This document shows, piece by piece, positions 1 to 6,829 of a stretch of 8,608 nt of DNA. Source of the stretch: JBAZOY01 sp041648505 (lineage in GTDB: Bacteria > Desulfobacterota > Syntrophia > Syntrophales > CG2-30-49-12). The DNA lies in contig JBAZOY010000084.1 of assembly GCA_041648505.1 (NCBI GenBank), positions 1 through 8,608 of the forward strand, given 5' to 3'. The translations under genes were made by a program, and so were the position numbers. Numbering within the stretch: position 1 is the first letter of the stretch; every line of letters starts with the position of its first letter. The notes beneath the pieces were generated by a model. That model was not told the DNA's origin. It searched no databases and saw only the letters and a list, made by a program, of their open reading frames with translations.

Positions 1-108
1 CAGTGTTTTGAACAGATGGGGTAATGCTTTCCGACGTCTGGCGGTCTGGACATATTGAATACACTTAGCCAGTCCGAAAGCCTTGAGTGCCGCTAATGTT
101 CGTTTCAT
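1..108 (-). CDS. 5' part of an unidentified protein gene (runs off the left edge)
   Basis: A minus-strand frame starts with ATG at 108 and stays open for 36 codons to the window edge. The start is well supported: a perfect AGGAGG lies just upstream (plus-strand cctcct at 114-119), and a near-consensus promoter sits at 316-344 on the same strand. The visible protein begins MKRTLAALKAFGLAKCIQYV and goes on with a basic stretch (ARRRKALPHLFKTL). It looks like an amphipathic, positively charged helix rather than a signal peptide, because no long hydrophobic core follows. The family is not identifiable from 36 residues. Some radical SAM proteins of anaerobes begin with a comparable short helical segment, but that is only an impression. 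The gene shares its promoter module with the hbd-thiolase operon at the other side of carB, which suggests co-regulation with acyl-CoA metabolism. I am confident that it is a gene and not confident of any function. Confidence 0.7.
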   Translation of the reverse strand, partial: MKRTLAALKAFGLAKCIQYVQTARRRKALPHLFKTL

Positions 109-289
109 ATGTACCTCCTATTGGTTTGTTCGTGTTGCCTGGGTTTGGTTGTATCTTTTAACACGAGAGCGGGGATATCATCTGCCGATCATTATCGACT
201 TACACCCCAAGCCATGCTTACACTCAGTAATACGAAATCAGGAGACCGGAAAGAACAATATAAGCTTATTTTCTTTGGAGACAGAAAGT

Positions 290-359
290 GGTAAGATATT
301 GTTTTTTAATGGGGAAGTATAAGACAAGAGTTCCGGTGTGTCAATGAAAATTTGGCTGC
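290..359 (-). repeat. Conserved promoter module, copy 1
   Basis: This stretch aligns along its whole length (about 70 bp, roughly 80% identical by eye, one single-base gap) with 6120-6190. Read on the minus strand, the shared blocks are GCAGCCAA upstream of the -35, then TTTCATTGACACAC across the -35, CTTGTCTTATACTTC across the -10, and AAAAAACAA followed by ATCTTA downstream. Conservation well beyond the two hexamers points to a shared regulator binding on both sides of the promoter, or to a duplicated promoter segment. A half-site TCTTA occurs twice per copy, at the -10 and about 28 bases downstream. Confidence 0.75.
316..344 (-). promoter_or_regulatory. Sigma-70-type promoter P1, for the left-edge gene
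   Basis: Read on the minus strand, a perfect -35 TTGACA (339-344) is separated by exactly 17 bases from a -10 TATACT (316-321). Transcription would start near 308-310 and run towards the gene starting at 108, leaving a leader of about 200 nt. I saw no clear riboswitch or small open frame in that leader (109-308). The same hexamers with the same spacing occur at 6147-6175 upstream of hbd, inside a longer conserved block. This makes a chance match very unlikely. Confidence 0.8.
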
Positions 360-645
360 AAAATGTTAGGTGCTGCTCCGATGATCCTGGACCTGATGTA
401 TTGAGGAAAATCGTCATTCAAGCGATCATCTGTTTGCATTATTTACAAAATTGAAGTAAAAGACTGATCGAATAGAACAAAAATGTCTTTCCAAAGACGC
501 ACTTCAATTTCTGTAATTTGAGTCTCCTGTTTTAATGGGGAGGAAAGAGACAATCAGCCGATAATGTCTTTACAATCGATAATTTTTAGCGAATTTGACG
601 AAGGTCAAACCGCCGTTATAACCGGTGGAAGGAAGGATAAATCCC
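360..645 (+). other. Upstream and leader region of carB with nested inverted repeats
   Basis: No protein gene is visible here. The DNA contains a long imperfect hairpin. The left arm is 443-457 and the right arm 501-516: ten perfect pairs (AAATTGAAGT with ACTTCAATTT), one bulged base (C511) and five more pairs (TTACA with TGTAA). Inside it lies GTCTTTCCAAAGAC (485-498). GTCTTT (485-490) could pair with AAAGAC at 493-498 or with AAAGAC at 459-464, so two exclusive folds are possible. AATGTCTTT recurs at 563-571. Further down, GTCTC (522-526) can pair with GAGAC (547-551). No convincing consensus promoter was found for carB; TTGAAG-16-TAGAAC at 451-478 is the best weak candidate. The known PyrR-binding loop was not recognised. 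The structure could be an attenuator, a protein-binding site or a small terminal-inverted-repeat element. Confidence 0.4.
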
Positions 646-3600
646 ATGTCTAAACGCAGTGATATCAAAAAAGTCATGATTATTGGTTCCGGTCCTATCG
701 TCATAGGTCAGGCATGTGAATTTGATTATTCCGGCACGCAGGCCTGCAAAGCACTACGTAAACTCGGTTATGAAATCGTGCTTGTCAATTCCAACCCGGC
801 AACGATAATGACGGACCCGGGGACAGCTGATACGACCTATATTGAACCCCTCAATGTACAATCAATGATCGAAATTATTGAAAATGAAAAACCTGATGCG
901 ATTCTTCCCAATCTTGGAGGCCAAACGGGGTTAAACCTGACGGCGGAACTCGCAAGGCTGGGTATTTTAGAAAAACATGGCGTCAAGGTTATTGGGGTCC
1001 AGGTCGACGCCATCGAGCGCGGTGAAGACAGGATCGCTTTCAAAGAGACGATGAACCTTCTGGGAATCGAAATGCCGGAGAGCGAACCGGCCTATTCCGT
1101 GGAGGAAGCAGAAAAGATTGCGGCCCGCCTCGGTTATCCTGTCGTCATACGTCCGGCCTATACCATGGGTGGAACAGGGGGTGGTCTTGTTTATAACTTC
1201 GAAGAGCTTGGAGTTGTCGCAAGCCGTGGTATTGCGGCAAGCCTTGTGGGACAGATACTCGTGGAAGAATCAGTTCTTGGCTGGGAGGAACTGGAACTCG
1301 AAGTCGTCCGCGATTCCAAAAATCAGATGATTACTGTCTGTTTCATAGAAAATGTGGATGCCATGGGGGTTCATACGGGTGATTCCTTCTGCACGGCACC
1401 CATGCTCACCATCGCTCCCGAACTGCAACAGCGTCTTCAGAAGTATTCCTACGATATAGTCGAGGCGATTCAGGTCATCGGAGGAACGAACATCCAGTTC
1501 GCCCACAATCCGGATACAGGAAAGGTTGTTGTAATAGAAATCAACCCCAGAACGTCCCGGTCTTCAGCTCTGGCCTCAAAGGCAACGGGCTTTCCGATTG
1601 CCTTTGTCTCTTCCCTGCTTGCAGGGGGGCTTACTCTTGATGAAATACCTTACTGGCGTGAGGGAACCCTCGATAAATACACGCCATGGGGGGAATATGT
1701 AGTTGTTAAATTCTCCCGGTGGGATTTTGAAAAGTTCCCCGGGGCAATAGATAAGCTCGGCACTCAGATGCGGGCCGTGGGGGAGGTCATGAGCATCGGA
1801 AAAACTTACAAGGAAGCATTCCTTAAGTCGATCCGTTCTCTCGAAAAAGGGCGTTATGGCCTCGGGTTTGCCAGGGATTTCAACAAACGCAGCCTCGAAG
1901 ATCTCATGGATCTTCTTGCTGAACCATCGAGCGAAAGACAGTTCATCATGTATGAGGCGATAAGGAAGGGAGCCGACATCAATACCCTTCACAAAAAGAC
2001 CCACATCAAGACCTGGTTTATTTCGCAGATGAAAGAACTCGTAGAGCTTGAGGAGAGAATCCTTGCGTTCAAGGGCAGACCACTTCCCGATAAGCTGCTT
2101 CTAGAGGCAAAAAAGGATGGATTTGCCGACCGGTATCTTTCCCAGATCCTGTCAGTCCCGGAGACCGACATCAGGAAACAGCGTATTTCCCTGGGCATAG
2201 TGGAGGCATGGGAGCCTGTGCCGGTGAGTGGAGTGGAAAATGCGGCCTATTATTTTTCTACATACAATGCCCCTGATAAGGTGGCAGTCAGCAACCGGAA
2301 GAAGATCATGGTGTTGGGTGGCGGGCCAAACCGGATCGGCCAGGGGATCGAGTTTGATTATTGCTGCGTTCACGCTGCTTTTGCCTTACGCGACGAGGGG
2401 TATGAGTCCATAATGGTCAATTGCAATCCCGAGACTGTTTCCACGGATTACGATACCTCCGATAAACTGTATTTTGAACCCCTGACTGTCGAAGATGTAT
2501 TAAGCATCTATGAGAAGGAAAAACCGGAGGGTGTCATTGTTCAATTCGGGGGGCAGACCCCTTTAAATATTGCCGGTGATCTCGCGAAAGCGGGTGTGCC
2601 GATTATCGGTACGTCGGTGGAAACTATTGATATGGCCGAGGACAGGGATCGTTTCCGCCAGATGATGCGTAAGCTGGGTATTCCCATGCCGAAATCGGGA
2701 ATGGCGAGCACTATAGATGAAGCAGTTGATGTAGCAAACCAGATTGGTTATCCCCTGATGGTCCGTCCTTCGTATGTTCTCGGAGGACGGGGTATGGAAA
2801 TCGTCCATGATGAAGAAATGCTGAAGAGGTATGTCACGGCAGCCGTCGGTGTAACTCCGGAACGACCCATACTTATCGACAAGTTTCTGGAAAACGCAAT
2901 CGAGGCGGAGGCCGATGCCATCTCCGACGGGAATGATGCTTTTGTTCCTGCCGTCATGGAGCATATCGAGCTGGCGGGAATCCATTCCGGCGATTCTGCC
3001 TGTGTCATCCCACCTGTCAGTATCCCGCTTCGGCATATTGAAACGATCTGCGACTATACCCGTATGATTGCTATAGAATTCAAGGTGGTAGGCCTGATGA
3101 ACATCCAGTATGCCATCGCCAATGATGTTGTTTATATCCTTGAAGCCAACCCAAGGGCTTCAAGAACCGTACCCCTTGTCTCCAAGGTCTGTAACATCTC
3201 CATGGCTCGTATCGCTACCCAGATTATGCTGGGCAAGAAATTATCTGAGCTGGACCTGCATACCCCGCATTTTTCACATTTCGGAGTCAAGGAAGCGGTC
3301 TTCCCCTTCAACATGTTCCAGGAAGTCGATCCTGTTTTAGGCCCGGAGATGCGGTCAACCGGTGAGGTACTCGGCATAGCCGATTCTTTCGGCCTGGCAT
3401 TCTATAAGGCCCAGGAAGCGGCACAGCAGATCTTGCCGAATGAGGGGACGGTGCTGATAACTGTGGAAGAGAAAGACAAGGAAGGTATCATCAGTGTCGC
3501 AAAAAAGTTTCAAGAGCTTGGTTTTCGGATTCTAGCCACGAAAGGTACGAATCAGTTTCTCACCGACAATGAAATAGCCTCTGATGTCATTTTGAAAATA

Positions 3601-3846
3601 TTTGAGGGACGGCCGCACATCGTGGACAGCATTAAGAACGGAGAAATCCAGTTTATTATCAATACGCCGAGCGGCAGGTTGAGTGCCCACGACGATTCCT
3701 ATATCCGCAAAGCGGCAATAAAATACAAGGTTCCTTACATTACAACTGTTGCCGCTGCTGCCGCGGCTGCCAAAGGGATTGCGGCCTTCCGCAAAGGTCA
3801 TGGAAGAGTTAAGTCCCTGCAAAATTACCAGAGAGATATCAAATAA
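646..3846 (+). CDS. carB: Carbamoyl-phosphate synthase, large subunit
   Basis: CarB makes carbamoyl phosphate from bicarbonate, ammonia (from glutamine via CarA) and two ATP in the cytoplasm, feeding pyrimidine and arginine synthesis. The product from the ATG at 646 is 1066 residues, close to the family's usual length (about 1070). The two homologous halves are visible. Each opens with the glycine-rich signature of the family: IIGSGPIVIGQACEFDYSG near residue 13 and VLGGGPNRIGQGIEFDYC near residue 555. Each half carries an ATP-grasp fold, with NPR motifs (EINPRTSRSS and EANPRASRTV) and glycine-rich loops (MGGTGGG and LGGRGME). The C-terminal regulatory MGS-like domain starts near residue 933 and contains ATKGT and INTPSG. 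A GTG at 625 is in frame, but the ATG at 646 is preferred because GGAAGGAAGG (627-636) sits at proper distance from it. No carA is adjacent, so the subunits are encoded apart or carA lies outside the window. The gene appears intact and ordinary. It converges on the thiolase gene. Confidence 0.97.
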   Translation: MSKRSDIKKVMIIGSGPIVIGQACEFDYSGTQACKALRKLGYEIVLVNSNPATIMTDPGTADTTYIEPLNVQSMIEIIENEKPDAILPNLGGQTGLNLTAELARLGILEKHGVKVIGVQVDAIERGEDRIAFKETMNLLGIEMPESEPAYSVEEAEKIAARLGYPVVIRPAYTMGGTGGGLVYNFEELGVVASRGIAASLVGQILVEESVLGWEELELEVVRDSKNQMITVCFIENVDAMGVHTGDSFCTAPMLTIAPELQQRLQKYSYDIVEAIQVIGGTNIQFAHNPDTGKVVVIEINPRTSRSSALASKATGFPIAFVSSLLAGGLTLDEIPYWREGTLDKYTPWGEYVVVKFSRWDFEKFPGAIDKLGTQMRAVGEVMSIGKTYKEAFLKSIRSLEKGRYGLGFARDFNKRSLEDLMDLLAEPSSERQFIMYEAIRKGADINTLHKKTHIKTWFISQMKELVELEERILAFKGRPLPDKLLLEAKKDGFADRYLSQILSVPETDIRKQRISLGIVEAWEPVPVSGVENAAYYFSTYNAPDKVAVSNRKKIMVLGGGPNRIGQGIEFDYCCVHAAFALRDEGYESIMVNCNPETVSTDYDTSDKLYFEPLTVEDVLSIYEKEKPEGVIVQFGGQTPLNIAGDLAKAGVPIIGTSVETIDMAEDRDRFRQMMRKLGIPMPKSGMASTIDEAVDVANQIGYPLMVRPSYVLGGRGMEIVHDEEMLKRYVTAAVGVTPERPILIDKFLENAIEAEADAISDGNDAFVPAVMEHIELAGIHSGDSACVIPPVSIPLRHIETICDYTRMIAIEFKVVGLMNIQYAIANDVVYILEANPRASRTVPLVSKVCNISMARIATQIMLGKKLSELDLHTPHFSHFGVKEAVFPFNMFQEVDPVLGPEMRSTGEVLGIADSFGLAFYKAQEAAQQILPNEGTVLITVEEKDKEGIISVAKKFQELGFRILATKGTNQFLTDNEIASDVILKIFEGRPHIVDSIKNGEIQFIINTPSGRLSAHDDSYIRKAAIKYKVPYITTVAAAAAAAKGIAAFRKGHGRVKSLQNYQRDIK

Positions 3847-3881
3847 AAAATCTCCCTCTCCTTACCGGAAGGAGAGGGAGA
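3845..3881 (-). terminator. Strong intrinsic terminator at the end of the hbd-thiolase operon
   Basis: There is a perfect 13-bp stem, TCTCCCTCTCCTT (3851-3863) with AAGGAGAGGGAGA (3869-3881), around a five-base loop. On the minus strand the stem is followed by six T residues (plus-strand A run 3845-3850), the classic layout for a terminator just after the thiolase stop. On the plus strand the hairpin follows the carB stop by only four bases but lacks a T run, so it would work less well for carB. It lies between convergent genes and may serve both. Confidence 0.9.
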
Positions 3882-3899
3882 CAAGAAAATTATCTTTAA

Positions 3900-5183
3900 C
3901 TATTTTCGCTCTACAATTATTGCCATACCCTGTCCGCCACCAATGCACAGCGTGGTCATACCGAGCTGGTAGTTTTTACGCATCATTTCATGGAGCAGGG
4001 TAACCATAATCCGGGCACCGGTGCATCCGATAGGGTGCCCTAAAGATATACCGCCACCGTAGGGATTAATCTTGTCCATGTCGAAACCAAGCTCCCTGAT
4101 ACAGCCGAGTGATTGCGAGGCAAAGGCTTCATTCAGCTCAACCAGATCAATATCCTTCAGGCTGAGACCAGCCAGTTTAAGAGCCTTCTTGACTGACGGC
4201 ACCACACCCAGACCCATGTAGGCAGGGTCAACGCCGCCCGTGGCGTAAGACCTGATGTATGCCATCGGCTTAAGCCCGAGCTGCTTTGCCTTTGCTGCCG
4301 ACATCATTACTACTGCCGCGGCAGCATCGGTTATCCCCGAGGCATTTCCCGCGGTTACGGTACCACCGTTTTTCTTGAATGCCGGCGGCAGCTTGCCCAG
4401 AGCCTCCAGGGATGTTTTTCTGGGGTGCTCGTCGGTGTCAAACATCTTCATCTCTTTCTTTACTTTCACTTCGACCGGCACTATTTCTTCCTTAAAAATA
4501 CCGTTACTTATGGCAGCTAAGGCTCTATCGTTGCTTATCACGGAAAATTGATCCTGCTCTTCCCGTGTTATGCCGTATTTTTCAACGATGTTTTCCGCGG
4601 TCATACCCATGTGGTAGTTATTGAATATCTCCCACACTCCATCGAAGACCATGCCGTCAACTAACTCGGCATTGAACATTCTGGCCCCCCACCTGGCTTT
4701 AGGCATGTAGTAAGGTGCGGCGCTCATATTCTCCATACCTCCGGCCACTATAACCTCGGAATCACCAGCCTTTATTGACTGCGCCGCCAGGGCAATAGCC
4801 TTCATCCCGGAAGCGCACACCTTACTAACGGTGAAGGCATTTACTTCCTTGGGAATACCGGCATAGATTGAAGCCTGCCGGGCTGTGTTCTGCCCCTGTC
4901 CGGCTTGGAGAACGTTTCCCATGATTACCTCGTCTATACTCACCTCTTGCAGGGAATCGTCCCAGCAAAAGTGTTTTTTCTCCAGATCGGTCAATTCATT
5001 AGTCTTAAGCGAGTCGGGAGCGAAGCTCAGTAATTCAGGATCACGACCGGGCCTCAGTCCGGCTTTGGCTAAAGCTCCCCTGATAGCGATACTCCCCAGT
5101 TTCACCACCGGGATGTCCTGCAACGCACCGCCAAAATTGCCGATGGCGGTTCTCACTCCACTTACAATGACAACTTCATTCAT
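3900..5183 (-). CDS. thl: Thiolase (acetyl-CoA C-acetyltransferase)
   Basis: This thiolase condenses two acetyl-CoA to acetoacetyl-CoA or cleaves acetoacetyl-CoA with CoA; longer 3-ketoacyl-CoA substrates are possible. It has 427 residues. The nucleophilic cysteine is Cys123 in VSKVCASGMKA. The NEAF motif is at 351-354, the catalytic histidine is His383 in GGGISLGHPIGCTGAR, and the acid/base cysteine is Cys413 in TLCIGGGQG. All catalytic residues are present. Typical bacterial thiolases have about 390-400 residues. The extra length lies mostly near residues 46-80, between AGLRP and VSIDEVIMGN, an acidic and polar insert that I associate with thiolases of anaerobic Deltaproteobacteria. The ATG at 5183 follows a strong GAGGAGG. 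The gene begins 25 bases after the hbd stop and is followed by an intrinsic terminator, so it is the second and last gene of a two-gene operon. Which direction it runs in vivo (beta-oxidation or synthesis) cannot be told from the sequence. Confidence 0.95.
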   Translation of the reverse strand: MNEVVIVSGVRTAIGNFGGALQDIPVVKLGSIAIRGALAKAGLRPGRDPELLSFAPDSLKTNELTDLEKKHFCWDDSLQEVSIDEVIMGNVLQAGQGQNTARQASIYAGIPKEVNAFTVSKVCASGMKAIALAAQSIKAGDSEVIVAGGMENMSAAPYYMPKARWGARMFNAELVDGMVFDGVWEIFNNYHMGMTAENIVEKYGITREEQDQFSVISNDRALAAISNGIFKEEIVPVEVKVKKEMKMFDTDEHPRKTSLEALGKLPPAFKKNGGTVTAGNASGITDAAAAVVMMSAAKAKQLGLKPMAYIRSYATGGVDPAYMGLGVVPSVKKALKLAGLSLKDIDLVELNEAFASQSLGCIRELGFDMDKINPYGGGISLGHPIGCTGARIMVTLLHEMMRKNYQLGMTTLCIGGGQGMAIIVERK

Positions 5184-5208
5184 AAAAACCTCCTCTATTC
5201 ACAAATCC

Positions 5209-6060
5209 TTATTTATACTCATAGAATCCTTTACCGCTTTTGCGCCCAAGCCAGCCAGCAGTCACCATCTGCTTCAGCAATGTTGGTGGGGCATACTGCG
5301 GATCCTTACATTCATCATATATTGCCGTGGTAATGTATAGCACGGTATCCAAGCCTATAAGATCGGCCAGCGTCAGTGGTCCCATAGGGTGATTCAATCC
5401 CAGGTTTATGCCCGTATCAATATCCTCCTTGCCGGCCACACCGGCGTCGAGAATGCGTATGGCGTTATTCAGGTAAGATATGAGCAGATAGTTGACGATA
5501 AAACCCGGGGTATCCTTGGCGACTACAATGGTCTTGCCCAGTTTCTTGCCGAAATCCTTTCCTGCCTGCAGGGTCTCCTCGCTGACAGCAATGGTTCTCA
5601 CAATTTCTATAAGCTTCATAATGGGCACCGGGTTCATGAAGTGCAGTCCCAATACCTGACTGGGCCGCCTGGTGACCATAGCCATGTCTATTATGGAGAG
5701 ACAGGAGGTATTGGTCGCCAGCAGGGCATGTTTCGGACAGACCTGATCCAGATCGGCGAATATCTTCTTTTTAATCTCCATCTTTTCAATTGCTGCTTCA
5801 ATTACCAGGTCGCAATCACCGAAATCCCCGGTGCTGGTGGTGCCCTTGATACGACTCATTGTGGAGTCCTTATCCTGCTGCGCCATTTTACCTTTTTCCA
5901 CACTCCTGGTCAGAAACGAATTAATGGCAGCCAGTCCCTTATTCAGGAGCGTATCGTTGATCTCCGATACCACCACCTGGTAGCCCGACTGTGCACAAAC
6001 CTGAGCTATCCCTCCCCCCATCTGGCCACAGCCGACTACTCCGACTTTCTTAATGTTCAT
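5209..6060 (-). CDS. hbd: 3-hydroxybutyryl-CoA dehydrogenase
   Basis: The enzyme oxidises (S)-3-hydroxyacyl-CoA to 3-ketoacyl-CoA, or runs in reverse, supplying or using the acetoacetyl-CoA handled by the neighbouring thiolase. It has 283 residues, the normal length for the single-domain-pair family. The Rossmann dinucleotide motif is at the N-terminus (GVVGCGQMGGGIAQ, residues 7-20). An acidic residue after strand 2 (Glu33) suggests NAD(H) rather than NADP(H). The catalytic residues line up with the known family spacing: Ser119 (NTSCLSI), His140 (GLHFMNP), Glu152 (LIEI) and Asn190 (GFIVN). The C-terminal helical domain holds GLNHPMGPLTLADLIGLD and ends with GWLGRKSGKGFYEYK, typical of Hbd/PaaH. 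The ATG at 6060 has GGGAGAAGG upstream and a near-perfect promoter about 90 bases further up. It is the first gene of the operon. No enoyl-CoA hydratase or acyl-CoA dehydrogenase gene accompanies it here. Confidence 0.96.
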   Translation of the reverse strand: MNIKKVGVVGCGQMGGGIAQVCAQSGYQVVVSEINDTLLNKGLAAINSFLTRSVEKGKMAQQDKDSTMSRIKGTTSTGDFGDCDLVIEAAIEKMEIKKKIFADLDQVCPKHALLATNTSCLSIIDMAMVTRRPSQVLGLHFMNPVPIMKLIEIVRTIAVSEETLQAGKDFGKKLGKTIVVAKDTPGFIVNYLLISYLNNAIRILDAGVAGKEDIDTGINLGLNHPMGPLTLADLIGLDTVLYITTAIYDECKDPQYAPPTLLKQMVTAGWLGRKSGKGFYEYK

Positions 6061-6119
6061 TGTTTTCCTTCTCCCAAGTATTGCTATTTTATAAATGCCT
6101 TGCAGCGTAATTTATTGTT

Positions 6120-6190
6120 GATAAGATGTTGTTTTTTGACAGGAGAAGTATAAGACAAGCGGTTTTGTGTGTCAATGAAATGTTGGCTGC
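6120..6190 (-). repeat. Conserved promoter module, copy 2
   Basis: This is the second copy of the module at 290-359, in the same orientation relative to its downstream gene. Most differences fall in the 17-bp spacer (bases next to the -35 side) and just downstream of the -10. The hexamers, the GCAGCCAA block upstream and the AAAAAACAA-ATCTTA block downstream are kept. That pattern of difference is what selection for protein binding would leave. Confidence 0.75.
6147..6175 (-). promoter_or_regulatory. Sigma-70-type promoter P2, for the hbd-thiolase operon
   Basis: On the minus strand, TTGACA (6170-6175) and TATACT (6147-6152) are separated by exactly 17 bases. The expected start is near 6139-6141, giving a leader of about 80 nt to the hbd ATG at 6060. 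The hexamers and spacing are identical to those of P1 at 316-344. A promoter this close to consensus should be strong unless repressed, so a repressor acting within the conserved flanks is plausible. Confidence 0.85.
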
Positions 6191-6264
6191 TTGTTATTGC
6201 AACGAGAAAATAAAATTTAAATATTGACAGAGATTAAGAACCTGAGTATTGATGAAATGTAGTT

Positions 6265-6829
6265 TTAGTCAAAATCAGCCGGGCTCCGGACCGAAAGTCC
6301 CGGCCTGTTCAGAACATGCGTGTAGATCATGGTCGTGGAGACATCCGCATGTCCCAGGAGTTCCTGTACAGTGCGGATATCATAACGCGCCTCAAGGAGA
6401 TGCGTGGCAAAGGAGTGACGCAAGGTGTGGCAACTGACCTTCTTGTTTATTCCCGCCCGCGAGGTCGCCTCTTTCACGGCCTTTTGCACGAGGTTTTCAT
6501 TGATATGATGCCGCCGTACAGTACCGCTTCGAGGATCAACCGAGAGGCTCTTGGCAGGGAACACATACTGCCAGATCCATTCGGAGGCCGCCTTTGGATA
6601 TTTGCGGGTCAACGCCGGTACGTTTACCCAAATCGGCAAGAAAGGCCTCAATATCCTGACGCGAGCGATCGCGCAATCGCTTTCCAGGCAGAAAATTAAC
6701 AAAGGCCTGCCCCCATTTGACATAAAAGAGCGACCGATCAGGTGTCACTCGGTTCTCCTCCACGCTGGCCTTAAAAGCATCCCAAAATTTTTGGGATGCT
6801 TTAGCTTGTTTATGACTTTCTTCATTCAT
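6265..6829 (-). pseudogene. intI: Integron integrase remnant with internal deletion and frameshift
   Basis: This is the remnant of a tyrosine recombinase of the integron integrase family. The N-terminal part starts at ATG 6829 (MNEESHKQAKASQKFWDAFK) and holds the SAM-like DNA-binding region, with FVNFLPGKRLRDRSRQDIEA and FLADLGK. From about 6640 leftwards, homology jumps into another frame with the far C-terminal part. That part has ALTRKYPKAASEW and VDPRSGTVRRHH, the extra region that marks IntI proteins, then HTLRHSFATHLL, TVQELLGHADVSTTMIYTHVL and SPADFD before the stop at 6265. The box-II residues (His, Arg, His, catalytic Tyr) survive. The middle with the first catalytic Arg and the Lys is missing, well over 100 residues by comparison with IntI1, and the join is out of frame. 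The protein must be inactive as a recombinase. Cassettes would lie on the 5' side, to the right of 6829, where the next two genes sit. The start codon has no good ribosome binding site. Confidence 0.9.
6774..6802. repeat. Perfect 29-bp palindrome in the 5' part of the intI remnant
   Basis: The arms are AAAGCATCCCAAAA (6774-6787) and TTTTGGGATGCTTT (6789-6802), 14 perfect base pairs around one central T. It lies inside the intact N-terminal coding part, about 30 bases from the start codon. It would form a very stable hairpin or cruciform, or bind a dimeric protein. The symmetric DNA codes for two related peptides (KASQKF and FWDAFK), so it does not break the reading frame. Confidence 0.85.

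Noticed and set aside
530..541. TTTTAATGGGGA shared exactly with 304-315 and similar bases after it, as a third copy of the promoter module
   Set aside because: Only 12 bases match well, and no -35/-10 pair with proper spacing is present. It could be a worn copy, but the evidence is too thin.
595..622. TTGACG-16-TATAAC as a carB promoter
   Set aside because: Its start point would fall near 629, within the ribosome binding site, leaving almost no leader. Functional use is unlikely.
625..645. In-frame GTG at 625 as the carB start
   Set aside because: It would add seven residues unlike the conserved CarB N-terminus and would place the GGAAGGAAGG ribosome binding site inside the gene. The ATG at 646 has that site at good distance.
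2563..3036. Open frames antisense to carB, here and at 1576-2004
   Set aside because: Both lie wholly within an intact carB gene, have no recognisable motif, and are typical shadows of its codon pattern.
5389..6153. Long plus-strand open frame (254 codons) opposite hbd
   Set aside because: It is antisense to a well-supported dehydrogenase gene, has no family resemblance, and is explained by the codon bias of the opposite strand.
6224..6252. Plus-strand TTGACA followed 17 bases later by TATTGA
   Set aside because: The -10 matches poorly and no gene starts downstream on the plus strand; it would only transcribe antisense to the intI remnant.
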